Source: CAZAGD01 sp964484485 | Lineage (GTDB): Bacteria; Desulfobacterota; SM23-61 | NCBI GenBank assembly: GCA_964484485.1 | Contig: CAZAGD010000211.1 | Span: forward strand, 1 to 48,132 | Direction: 5' to 3' | Length of the DNA stretch: 48,132 nt | Part shown: positions 1 to 7,440 of the stretch, in pieces | Layout of the letters: the number at the start of each line of letters is the position of its first letter | Position numbering within the stretch: the stretch's first letter is position 1 | The notes under the pieces: generated by a model | Databases searched by the model: none | What the model was told of the DNA's origin: nothing | The model's input: the letters and a program-made list of their open reading frames with translations, nothing else | Made by a program: the position numbers and the translations under genes

Positions 1-23
1 AGAATACCTTGTGCTATAGTCAT
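1..23 (-). CDS. 5' end of an unidentified leftward gene
   Basis: An ATG on the minus strand at 23 runs off the left edge after reading MTIAQGI and part of a Leu codon. A strong Shine-Dalgarno (AGGAGGTG, within 28-35) lies 4 nt upstream of it, so a real gene start is likely. Too little protein is visible to name the family. The hairpin over its ribosome binding site is a known control in some transposase genes, so an insertion-sequence gene is possible but unproven. Confidence 0.5.
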
Positions 24-27
24 CTTG

Positions 28-101
28 CACCTCCTAGGTGAAAAGCCGGTTGTTGCACCCAACCGCTCTTCACGTAGTATTTATACTAATCCTAGGAGGT
101 G
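28..101 (-). promoter_or_regulatory. Hairpin sequestering the ribosome binding site of the left-edge gene
   Basis: Two perfect 11-nt arms (28-38, CACCTCCTAGG; 91-101, CCTAGGAGGTG) pair with each other. Between them a second stem forms (47-52 with 60-65, extended imperfectly to 39-42 with 69-72). In the minus-strand transcript the inner outer-arm contains the AGGAGG of the left-edge gene, so folding would hide its ribosome binding site. Read on the plus strand, the outer stem is followed by a T-rich run (102-113), so it could also act as a terminator. Confidence 0.55.
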
Positions 102-402
102 TTTTTGTTTTTTGCAAGAGATTTGATTACGGATTATGGTCTGGATTAATCTGATTGCTTTTTGGTAAAATGGAAAAATATTGGCCGCCTATTAACTGGT
201 AATTATAATCCCGTTCCGTAAATCGGCCTTTTACTTTTAATAGATATTTGAGCAATCATAAAGATGAAGGAGGAAGATCTTTATTTTTTGCAGCGGCAAT
301 CCCAAAAGATAGCTCTACAGCTTATATTTTATTATGCGGCCTGTTATAAATCTTCCTATTTTCAGGTGGTCAAAAAATTTTAAAGAGAAAGGAAAGAGGA
401 AC
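102..402. other. Gene-free stretch upstream of yciO
   Basis: About 300 nt of AT-rich sequence lie between the left-edge hairpin and the yciO start. I see no tRNA, no convincing -35/-10 pair and no conserved reading frame. An in-frame upward extension of yciO begins at 334, but its residues do not resemble the family. Confidence 0.4.
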
Positions 403-1011
403 ATGATGCTTAAAATAAATCCGCGGAATCCGCAAATCAGATTAATTCGCCGAGTCGTAGAAATCTTAGAAGACGGAGGAGTTATTGCTTATCCCACAGA
501 TACGATTTATGGGTTTGGGTGTTCTCTTTACAACAAAAAAGGTATTGAACGTATTTATCAAATTAAAGGAATCGAAAAAAATCGCCCCTTCAGCTTTATC
601 TGCGCTGATCTAAAAGACATAAGTATGTATGCTAAAGTTTCCAATTACGCCTACAAAACAATGAAAAGGCTCTTGCCTGGGCCCTACACCTTTATTCTTG
701 AAGGAACGAAACTCGTTCCTAAAATCATGCTCACCCGTCGCCAAACAGCTGGGATACGGGTACCCAACAATCCCATATGTTTAGCCTTAGTTAGAGAACT
801 GGGCCACCCCATAATCAGCACCAGTGCCACTACTTCCGCGGGAGAGATATTTTATGACCCGGCCGAGATAGAAAAAAAAGTGGGCAAATTGCTCGACGCC
901 GTAATTGATGGCGGCATTCTGATCTCGGAGCCTTCCAGTGTCATCGACTTAACCGAGGAAACACCCAAAATTATAAGAAAAGGAAAAGGGGATGTTAGTC
1001 TTTTCCTTTGA
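403..1011 (+). CDS. yciO: YciO-type member of the Sua5/YrdC family
   Basis: This is a single YrdC domain of 202 residues, the size of E. coli YciO. Visible family features are the N-terminal NPRNPQ..LI stretch, GGVIAYPTDTIYGFGC, the K-x5-R region (IKGIEKNRPFS), LLPGPYTFIL, GIRVPNNPI and the closing VIDLTEETPKIIRKGKGD. The family binds RNA and nucleotides, and Sua5/TsaC members make threonylcarbamoyl-AMP for t6A in tRNA. YciO members are the weaker or unresolved branch. The STSATTSAG motif here lacks the usual SxxN signature of true TsaC, as in YciO. I chose the ATG at 403 because GGAAAGAGGA ends 2 nt before it and the family similarity begins at once; 406 is also possible. The gene converges on the NuoF-like gene across a strong stem-loop. 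Confidence 0.85.
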   Translation: MMLKINPRNPQIRLIRRVVEILEDGGVIAYPTDTIYGFGCSLYNKKGIERIYQIKGIEKNRPFSFICADLKDISMYAKVSNYAYKTMKRLLPGPYTFILEGTKLVPKIMLTRRQTAGIRVPNNPICLALVRELGHPIISTSATTSAGEIFYDPAEIEKKVGKLLDAVIDGGILISEPSSVIDLTEETPKIIRKGKGDVSLFL

Positions 1012-1038
1012 AGGTAGGCAGATTAGGTAAGGAATGGT

Positions 1039-1080
1039 GTTTAGCTCTATTCTCCCTTCTGGCCTAGAATAGAGCTAAAC
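1039..1080. terminator. Bidirectional stem-loop between convergent genes
   Basis: A perfect 15-bp stem (1039-1053 with 1066-1080) with a 12-nt loop sits in the 82-nt space between the ends of yciO and the NuoF-like gene. Neither side has a strong U-run, so it may terminate weakly or mainly protect the two 3' ends. Confidence 0.6.
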
Positions 1081-1093
1081 GTTCTTAATTCAA

Positions 1094-2530
1094 TCAGGCT
1101 GCTAATTTAATCACCTTTTCTGTTCCGGGAACGAGCTCTTTACAGAAACGAGCGGGGCAGGACTTGCGCAGATGACTTTCGTATTCATGGCGAAAATACA
1201 TGAGGCTGGTGAGCAAGGGGGTCATGACTAATCTACCAAAAGAACAACGAGCTTCACTTTGGATGCGTTTAGCAAAAATTTCTAAGGCCTCTAAATCCCC
1301 TGTTTCTCCTAATCCTTTGATTAAACGATTCAAGATGGCCAGGACACTACGGATAGCCTTGGCACATGGATGACACCGCTCGCATGCTTCCGCGGCCAAT
1401 TGGGAAAGGGAATAACGAGTCATATCTACTAGGCACACACTTTCATCCATTAACACTATATACCCAGATCCAACTTGCCACCCTAAGTGACTTAAAGAAT
1501 CAAAATCCAAAGGAATATTCTGGAATCTTGCCGGGAAAATACCACCGGCGGCACCTCCCAACTGAAAAGCTTTTAAATTCTCTAACAACCCCTGGTCTTC
1601 TCCCTCGGCCATTTTTATCAGATCCGCCAAGGTGCTTCCTAAGGGCGCTTCGACTAAACAGGGATGACCGGTCTTTCCGGTAAGGGCATAAATTTTCGTT
1701 CCTGCTGCTTTCCCTTTGCTTAATGATTTGAACCAATCAGCTCCCTTATTAATAATGAGAGGGATATTCATATAAGTTTCGGCATTATTTATATAAAATA
1801 ATTTGGGCCATTCTTCCACATAGGGGAATTTTTCGTATTGCTCTTCTTGTGGATTAAAAAGGGCCCGCGCACATTCCCCACAGATAAAAGGATCATTTTC
1901 TTTAGGCAGATGATCTTCGTTAACCGCTTCTCTAAGCTCAATATCAAAGCTGAAAGGCTGGGCCAGAATGTTCCGCCCCAAATATCGCCGGGCTCGGGCC
2001 GCTTCCAGGGCGCGATGCAAGCGCCGAAAGGCTAACGGTTTATAAGCGGAAGGAATATAAATTATCCCTTTGCTTACTCCACCCAGAGCATAAGCACTAA
2101 TGGCCATTCCTTCAATGAGCGCAAATGGATTACTTTCTAAGAGGGTTCTTTCTATCCATGCTTCTCCTGGTCCACCCAACCTCGCGGAAACTATATAATG
2201 GGGAAGATGCTGCACTCGTCGGTAAGCCGCCCACGCCTCTCCAGTAAGTTGCCCGCCGAATCCTCTATTCCTAAGTCCAGCTTCCTTTACTTCAGCTACT
2301 ACTTTTTCTGGGGGCATTTTTGTTAAGACCTTTTCCAAAGCCTTAAATCCTTCATGTTGCTCATAGGCATCTAAATCTTCAGGATTAATTAATCCGCAAT
2401 TCTTCATTACTTCTCGTTTTTGTCTGGAAATAAATTCTTTATAGGTATTCGCTTCCATGAGGCGAATCGTAGATCCATGCGTTAGATAATAATCTGCAGT
2501 ATATGTTCTCATTTTTTCTCCGTTCATCAT
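1094..2530 (-). CDS. NuoF-like iron-sulfur subunit with degenerate FMN/NADH site
   Basis: This 478-residue protein aligns along NuoF and the HydB/HndC subunits of hydrogenases. The flavoprotein fold spans about 80-275, an SLBB-like part about 278-340 and a C-terminal iron-sulfur domain about 370-455. The four [4Fe-4S] ligands are present (C383, C386, C389, C429). The FMN loop GLRGRGGAGFPTG has become GLRNRGFGGQLTG (85-97), the acidic NADEG motif reads SARLGG (115-120), and GEETAL reads GECARA (218-223), so flavin and NADH binding are doubtful. It ends in SCPARFC, the linker seen in HydB/HndC just before ferredoxin domains, which are absent. The start at 2530 follows AAAGGAGG by 7 nt; an upstream TTG at 2566 is less likely. 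It follows the receiver-NuoE gene by about 50 nt and is surely co-transcribed. Confidence 0.8.
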   Translation of the reverse strand: MMNGEKMRTYTADYYLTHGSTIRLMEANTYKEFISRQKREVMKNCGLINPEDLDAYEQHEGFKALEKVLTKMPPEKVVAEVKEAGLRNRGFGGQLTGEAWAAYRRVQHLPHYIVSARLGGPGEAWIERTLLESNPFALIEGMAISAYALGGVSKGIIYIPSAYKPLAFRRLHRALEAARARRYLGRNILAQPFSFDIELREAVNEDHLPKENDPFICGECARALFNPQEEQYEKFPYVEEWPKLFYINNAETYMNIPLIINKGADWFKSLSKGKAAGTKIYALTGKTGHPCLVEAPLGSTLADLIKMAEGEDQGLLENLKAFQLGGAAGGIFPARFQNIPLDFDSLSHLGWQVGSGYIVLMDESVCLVDMTRYSLSQLAAEACERCHPCAKAIRSVLAILNRLIKGLGETGDLEALEIFAKRIQSEARCSFGRLVMTPLLTSLMYFRHEYESHLRKSCPARFCKELVPGTEKVIKLAA

Positions 2531-2579
2531 GGCTTCCTCCTTTTCCCGGAATAATTCTTCCGGCAAGCTTAAATCTTTT

Positions 2580-3524
2580 TTAAGCCGCTTTCTTCTCTTC
2601 GGCTGCCTTCTTTTCCATCTCCTCGTATTTAGCTATGGCCTCAATGGCCAAGGCCGGAGTTCGGTTGCCGTAAGTTTCCTCATCGATGGTCATAACTGGC
2701 GCAATACCGCAAGCTCCCAGACAGGCCACTTCTTCTAAGCTAAACAGGAAATCATCCGTAGTATCTTTACCCGGCTTTAAGCCCAGATGATCTTTAATGG
2801 CTTGAATAATAGATGGAGCTCCGCGGAAGTGACAAGCCGTACCTCGGCAGGCCCTTATGGTATGTTTTCCGCGCGGAGTTAGATGAAAGCGGTTATAAAA
2901 AGTCAAAACCCCAAAAATTTCACTCCGCGTAACTCCTAAAGCCGAAGAGACTGTCTCAAACGTGGCCTCAGGCACATAACCAAAAATTCCTTGTATTTTT
3001 TGCAGAACGATTAATAAATCCCCGCGGCGCCCTTCATGCTGCGCACAAATCTCCTGTACCCGCCTGAATTTTTCATCCTCTGGAAGTAAACCCTTTTCTT
3101 GGGTGGGGAGAGTAATTACTTTAGCCATCTTCACATTCCTCCTTTGTTCTTTCTCGGTTAACATCCTTAAAACATCATTCATAACCATGCCGATTTCTTT
3201 TATATCCACCGGCTTCATGGCCAAGAAGAATATTCCTTCTTGCCGAAGCTTTTGCGAAGTTTCTATTGAAGAATCTGCTGTTAGAGCAATTATAGGTAAA
3301 TGGGGATCACTTTTCCTTAATAAGGGAATTATTTCATAGTTGGGAATCCCTTCTAAGATGCTATCGATAATCAATATATCTGCTTCTTTCTCTCTTACTC
3401 TGAAGAGCAGGTCGCTTAAGACATGGCTCCTAAAAATCTTTACTGGATAACTGCAAAGTTGGAAAAAAAGATATTCACTAAAGGCTTCTTCTGCGCTGGC
3501 AATTATAAGATTTCTTTTCTTCAT
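2580..3524 (-). CDS. Receiver domain fused to NuoE-type [2Fe-2S] subunit
   Basis: Residues 1-125 form a response-regulator receiver: beta-strand IIAS with acidic E12/E13, candidate phospho-acceptor D54 in LIIDS, T82 in IALTADS and K104 in AMKP. Residues about 145-300 are a thioredoxin-fold NuoE domain with all four [2Fe-2S] ligands, C226-x4-C231 and C268-x3-C272. NuoE proteins normally pass electrons from the NuoF flavin and have about 160 residues, so the extra N-terminus is the unusual part. The tail is Lys/Glu/Ala rich. I chose ATG 3524 (AGAAGG 8 nt upstream) over GTG 3551, whose Shine-Dalgarno would abut the codon. A second strong Shine-Dalgarno lies inside the gene before M133. A sigma-54 promoter lies about 45 nt upstream. 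The NuoF-like partner is next downstream. Confidence 0.85.
   Translation of the reverse strand: MKKRNLIIASAEEAFSEYLFFQLCSYPVKIFRSHVLSDLLFRVREKEADILIIDSILEGIPNYEIIPLLRKSDPHLPIIALTADSSIETSQKLRQEGIFFLAMKPVDIKEIGMVMNDVLRMLTEKEQRRNVKMAKVITLPTQEKGLLPEDEKFRRVQEICAQHEGRRGDLLIVLQKIQGIFGYVPEATFETVSSALGVTRSEIFGVLTFYNRFHLTPRGKHTIRACRGTACHFRGAPSIIQAIKDHLGLKPGKDTTDDFLFSLEEVACLGACGIAPVMTIDEETYGNRTPALAIEAIAKYEEMEKKAAEEKKAA
3126..3145 (-). promoter_or_regulatory. Internal ribosome binding site before the NuoE domain
   Basis: Inside the receiver-NuoE gene, AAAGGAGG (3138-3145) precedes an in-frame ATG (first base 3128, M133) by 9 nt. Initiation there would give a free NuoE of about 182 residues, the normal family size. 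The site may be a relic of the original nuoE start or may yield a second product. Confidence 0.55.
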
Positions 3525-3567
3525 CTCTGGTACCTTCTGCGTTTTTTTCACTTCCCATAGCTATTAA

Positions 3568-3583
3568 AACAATTTCCGTGCCA
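3568..3583 (-). promoter_or_regulatory. Sigma-54 promoter for the receiver-NuoE / NuoF-like genes
   Basis: The minus strand reads TGGCACGGAAATTGTT. The -24 box is perfect (TGGCACG), the GG-to-G(T) spacing is the required 10 bp, and the -12 box is TTGTT against consensus TTGCW. The predicted start is near 3557, giving a leader of about 30 nt to ATG 3524. The gene just upstream encodes a sigma-54 activator, which supports the call. Confidence 0.65.
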
Positions 3584-3691
3584 TCTCTCGGTTAATTCTT
3601 TTAAAATTATAATATATTGATTTCATTAATTATTTTTGATTAAAGGGCTCAATATTTATCTCCCCCAAGGGGAATTAGTGCCTTTAAAAAA

Positions 3692-3761
3692 TATGCAAAA
3701 ATTTTTTTCTTTTTTAATTTCGAGGAGTTTTAAAATATGCAGTGCATAAAATTTTTATGCA
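3692..3761. promoter_or_regulatory. Candidate activator-binding sites upstream of the sigma-54 promoter
   Basis: Four TATGCA/TGCATA half-sites occur in 70 bp: 3692-3697, 3736-3741, 3743-3748 and 3756-3761. Two overlapping perfect palindromes result: TATGCA-G-TGCATA (3736-3748) and a 19-bp palindrome centred on 3752 (3743-3761). They lie about 120-190 bp upstream of the sigma-54 promoter, the usual distance for enhancer-binding proteins. The 19-bp palindrome starts 6 nt past the activator's stop codon, so a 3'-end role is the alternative. Confidence 0.45.
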
Positions 3762-3767
3762 GGGAGG

Positions 3768-5174
3768 TCAATCTTCTTTTCCATTCGGGCGGATATTATA
3801 TTTACGCATGAGGGCTTGAAAATTTTGGCGCAGCATCCCTACTTCTTTGGCCGATTTAGTAACATTCCAATCATTTCGGGATAAAGCCTGTAAAACAAAT
3901 AATCTTTCTATTTCTTCTATAGCTTTGTCCCGCAAATGTTTTTTCAATTCTTTGAGCTCTTCGCTCGTCCGCGGGACTTGGAAAGCTATCCTTTCCTCTT
4001 TGGGTTGAAGGGGGATAGGGAAATGTTTGGGTTGAATCTCCTCTTCATCGGTCATGATCACTATACGCTCCATAATATTTTCTAACTCCCGCACATTTCC
4101 TGGCCAAGAATAACTTTTTAGCAAATCTAAAAAAGCCGGGGACATTTTTTTTAAATTCTTCCTCATTTCCCGACAATATTTGAGGAGAAAATGTTCAGCT
4201 AAGAGCGGAATGTCTTCAGGCCTCTCGCGTAAGGGGGGTAGATGAATAGGAACGATGTTTAGCCGATAAAAAAGGTCTTCTCGAAAAGTACCTTCCTTAA
4301 TTTTTTCCTGTAAATCTTTGTTAGTAGCCGCGATCAAACGCACATCTACCTTTTTGATCTTTGTTCCACCCACCGGGGTAAATTCTCTTTCCTGGATAAA
4401 TCTGAGGAGTTTACTTTGCATAGCCAGGCTGATATTGCCGATTTCATCTAAAAAGAGAGTTCCCCCATCGGCTACCTCAAAAAGCCCAGGTTTAGTTACG
4501 ATAGCACCGGTGAAAGAACCTTTCACATGCCCGAAGAGTTCACTCTCCAAAAGATTCTCCGAAAGGACGCCACAATCAACCGGGATGAACTGGCGATCTT
4601 TCCTTAGGCTATGAAAATGAATGGCCCGGGCAATTAGCTCTTTTCCCGTGCCTGATTCGCCAGTAATTAAAACAGTACTGTTTGTGGGAGCCACCCGCAA
4701 AATTAGACGATAAACCTCTTGCATTTTTTCACTTATGCCCACAATATTTTCAAACCGATATCGCGCTTGCAGTTGCTCCCGCAAATATATATTTTCCAAC
4801 ATCATACTCCGGCTATCTAAGGCCTTCTTAACTACCAAGGTCACCTGGTCTGGAGTAAAAGGTTTGGGTAGATAATCAAAGGCGCCCGCCTTCATGGCCT
4901 CCACCGCCGATTCTACGGTGGAAAAACCCGTGATCATAATGACTTGGACTTGCAGATGCTCCCTCTTTATGGCGCGCAGAAGTTCCATCCCATCCAACCC
5001 GGGCATCTTCAGATCCACAATAGCCAAATCAAAATGTTCATTGGCCAGGAGTTGCAGGGCCTCTTGACCGCTAAGGGTAGTAATTACTTCATAGCCCTCT
5101 TCCGTAAGTACCCTTTGGCAACTCAAGCAAACTATTTCTTCATCGTCTACTACTAATATTTTGGCGGCCGGCAT
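3768..5174 (-). CDS. NtrC-family sigma-54 response regulator
   Basis: The 468-residue protein has the full three-domain plan: receiver (1-125; DD at 10-11, phospho-acceptor D54, K near 104), AAA+ domain (about 145-380) with Walker A GESGTGKE, the sigma-54 contact loop GSFTGA (a Ser variant of GAFTGA), Walker B GGTLFLDEI and an R-finger region, and a Fis-type helix-turn-helix at the C-terminus (NVTKSAKEVGMLRQNF). Such proteins hydrolyse ATP to open sigma-54 promoters when phosphorylated. AGGTGG lies 4 nt before the ATG. It begins 27 nt after the sensor kinase gene, so the two form a pair. The sigma-54 promoter immediately downstream is its obvious target. Its closest class is the AtoC/ZraR type. 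Confidence 0.93.
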   Translation of the reverse strand: MPAAKILVVDDEEIVCLSCQRVLTEEGYEVITTLSGQEALQLLANEHFDLAIVDLKMPGLDGMELLRAIKREHLQVQVIMITGFSTVESAVEAMKAGAFDYLPKPFTPDQVTLVVKKALDSRSMMLENIYLREQLQARYRFENIVGISEKMQEVYRLILRVAPTNSTVLITGESGTGKELIARAIHFHSLRKDRQFIPVDCGVLSENLLESELFGHVKGSFTGAIVTKPGLFEVADGGTLFLDEIGNISLAMQSKLLRFIQEREFTPVGGTKIKKVDVRLIAATNKDLQEKIKEGTFREDLFYRLNIVPIHLPPLRERPEDIPLLAEHFLLKYCREMRKNLKKMSPAFLDLLKSYSWPGNVRELENIMERIVIMTDEEEIQPKHFPIPLQPKEERIAFQVPRTSEELKELKKHLRDKAIEEIERLFVLQALSRNDWNVTKSAKEVGMLRQNFQALMRKYNIRPNGKED

Positions 5175-5201
5175 TATTCCACCTGAAATTATTTTTAACT
5201 A

Positions 5202-7220
5202 TCACGGAGAAACTTCTTCTCCAGCTTGCACAGGAAGCTTGATGATAAAAGTTGTGCCCTGGCCTACGGCACTTTGCACTTCAATATGCCCCCGATGACG
5301 CTCGATAATTCCGTAACTTACCGCCAAACCCAGCCCCGTTCCTTTTTTATCGGCTTTGGTCGTAAAAAAGGGATCAAAAATCTTATTTAAATTCTCGGCC
5401 GGAATTCCGCAGCCTGTGTCCGTAAAGATAATTTGCACAAAGTCATCGCCCGGTTGGTAGAGGGAAGTAACCTGGAGACTCCCCCCGCCGGGCATGGCAT
5501 CGGCGGCATTCAAAAGGATATTCATGAAGACTTGCTGAATCTGGTTAGCATCCACCAAAAGCACAGGCATTTGGGGATCCAGGTTTTTAATAATTTTAAT
5601 ATTTTGAAATGCAGCTTGTCGCTCTACCAAGGAAAGGGTATGGGTGATCAGCTCGTTAAGATAACATGGCCTTTTCTGCGGTTTACTTTCGCGGGCAAAA
5701 TCTAAGAGGCCCCGCACGATGGTGGAAACGCGCGTTGTTTCCCGGACAATCAACTCTAGCTCTTTTTGCAATTCTGGTTGGTCCTTAAGTTTGCGCATGA
5801 GTAAATGGGAAAAAGTGAGAATACCAGTCAAAGGACTATTAATCTCATGGGCCACGCCGGAGGCTAATCTTCCTAAGGAGGCCAGTTTTTCTGATTGCAT
5901 CAACTGGGCCTGAATTTTTTTTAGTTCTTCCGTCCTTTGTTCCACTTTCTGTTCCAGGGTGCGTCCATATTCTTCTAAGGCTTGGTAGCTTTCTTTGACC
6001 CGTCTAAGCATATGGTTAAATGAAGCCGCTAATTGTCCAATCTCATCTCGAGAATTTATCGGGAGCTCCATGGAAAAATCGCCTTCCGCCATCTTGGTGG
6101 TTGCCCAAACCATATTCTTTAAGGGCCGAATAATGCCCGTAGTTATGAAGAAAGAAAGAATGAGAACTAAAAAAACTCCCAATACACCAATACCGAAGAA
6201 GCTATAGACGACTTTGTTGCGCAAATCAGTATAGGGAGTTTCTAAGATGCCCACATAGAGAATACCGACTATCTGGCCGGCGAGGTCTCGGATGGGCTCA
6301 TAAGCTGTCAGGTACCAATCTTTCACGACAAAAGCCCGATCCAGCCAAGGCTCTCCTTTCTCCACGACGGCCTCGTAAACCTCGTCCGAGATTAGGGTGC
6401 CAATGGCTCTTTCTCCTTTCTCTCCCCGCACATTAGTGGAGATCCGTACCCCTCCTTGGAAGATGGTAGCCGTCCCCATTTCCTTTCCAGCATATTGGCT
6501 CTCACCGTACAAGAGGTTGCGCACTTTATCCACGATCTCATAATGGCGATTAAGGAGTATACCCCCATACAGAACTCCTAATAATTGCTGGGCTTCATTA
6601 AAAACTGGGGCGGCGGCTTTGAGCATCATGCCGGAGGTTTCTCTATCCCCTCCAATTTTCTTGGCCTTCGGTGTGGCCACAAAAAGGATAAAAGCCCTCT
6701 CGGCCAAATCACTCCCTTCTTTTTGCAGCTCTTCTGAGGGGACAATTACTGTCGCCGCTACTCTTTCTCCTTTCATGGCTTTCTGCACAAAAAGATCTGT
6801 AGATTGATCATCTCCCACTAAAAAAGGATGGCGAGTGCGGATGATCACCCGCCCGCGGGCATCTGTAAGGGTTAAGATATCTAAACCATATTCTTGGCGC
6901 CGCTGAACTAAGAACTCATGCAAATTTTTTATCCGCCCCGCACTCAAATAATCAGGAATAGTCCGTCCCGAAGCAGTCAGCTGGACTACATCCTTAATCT
7001 GGCTTAAAGTCTGATTATAGACTAACCACGCTGTTTGCAGGTCATGTTTAACTTTATGGCGGGCTTGCAGAACAATAGTATCTCCCACAAGTTTAGTCCC
7101 AATCAATGAAGAAAGTACTCCGCCTACAATGACCACTAATAGAAAGCTGGTTACTAATTTCGTGCGCAAGGAGAGGTGGCTAATAAACGGTATTTTGGTT
7201 AACCGGATTAAGAGATTCAT
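5202..7220 (-). CDS. Membrane sensor histidine kinase with periplasmic Cache-like domain
   Basis: The protein has 672 residues. A transmembrane helix at about 20-42 and another at about 347-372 enclose a long extracytoplasmic region with Cache-like sequence (DILTLTDARGRVIIRTRHP; LGVLYGGILLNRHYEIVDKV; IVGILYVGIL). A HAMP domain (about 368-425) and a coiled coil follow, then HisKA with H458 in GVAHEINSP and an HATPase domain with N-box NILLNAADAM, G1 DTGCGIP and G2 GTGLGL. No PAS domain or cytoplasmic cofactor motif is visible, so the signal is probably an external small molecule or ion. It is transcribed first, from a sigma-70 promoter at 7261-7288, and should phosphorylate the next gene's product. 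The receiver of the NuoE fusion could be a second target. Confidence 0.93.
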   Translation of the reverse strand: MNLLIRLTKIPFISHLSLRTKLVTSFLLVVIVGGVLSSLIGTKLVGDTIVLQARHKVKHDLQTAWLVYNQTLSQIKDVVQLTASGRTIPDYLSAGRIKNLHEFLVQRRQEYGLDILTLTDARGRVIIRTRHPFLVGDDQSTDLFVQKAMKGERVAATVIVPSEELQKEGSDLAERAFILFVATPKAKKIGGDRETSGMMLKAAAPVFNEAQQLLGVLYGGILLNRHYEIVDKVRNLLYGESQYAGKEMGTATIFQGGVRISTNVRGEKGERAIGTLISDEVYEAVVEKGEPWLDRAFVVKDWYLTAYEPIRDLAGQIVGILYVGILETPYTDLRNKVVYSFFGIGVLGVFLVLILSFFITTGIIRPLKNMVWATTKMAEGDFSMELPINSRDEIGQLAASFNHMLRRVKESYQALEEYGRTLEQKVEQRTEELKKIQAQLMQSEKLASLGRLASGVAHEINSPLTGILTFSHLLMRKLKDQPELQKELELIVRETTRVSTIVRGLLDFARESKPQKRPCYLNELITHTLSLVERQAAFQNIKIIKNLDPQMPVLLVDANQIQQVFMNILLNAADAMPGGGSLQVTSLYQPGDDFVQIIFTDTGCGIPAENLNKIFDPFFTTKADKKGTGLGLAVSYGIIERHRGHIEVQSAVGQGTTFIIKLPVQAGEEVSP

Positions 7221-7260
7221 TATTATTCCGTAAAAAATGCCCCAAAAGAAGTTTGTTTAG

Positions 7261-7288
7261 ATTATAACACCAAAGGAAGATATGTCAA
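7261..7288 (-). promoter_or_regulatory. Sigma-70 promoter for the kinase-activator pair
   Basis: The minus strand has TTGACA (7283-7288), a 16-bp spacer and TATAAT (7261-7266), both boxes perfect. Transcription would start near 7254, about 35 nt before the kinase ATG. Confidence 0.75.
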
Positions 7289-7368
7289 CGAAACCAAAGC
7301 TTTGGCCGGCAATCACTTTTTTGATAAATAGCTTAATGTGGTTCAGGCGCAGCTAGCTTATCTATTCC

Positions 7369-7397
7369 TTGACGGGCATGCTTTTCTCGGCTATATT
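7369..7397 (+). promoter_or_regulatory. Sigma-70 promoter for hisS
   Basis: TTGACG (7369-7374), a 17-bp spacer and TATATT (7392-7397) are well spaced. The predicted start near 7404 rules out a hisS start at 7369 and supports ATG 7441. Confidence 0.65.
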
Positions 7398-7440
7398 CAA
7401 AATAATAATAAGGAAGTTAATAAAGGAGAGCTCTTTGGTA

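Noticed and set aside
334..402. N-terminal extension of yciO from 334
   Set aside because: The residues do not match the family, and a good ribosome site precedes ATG 403.
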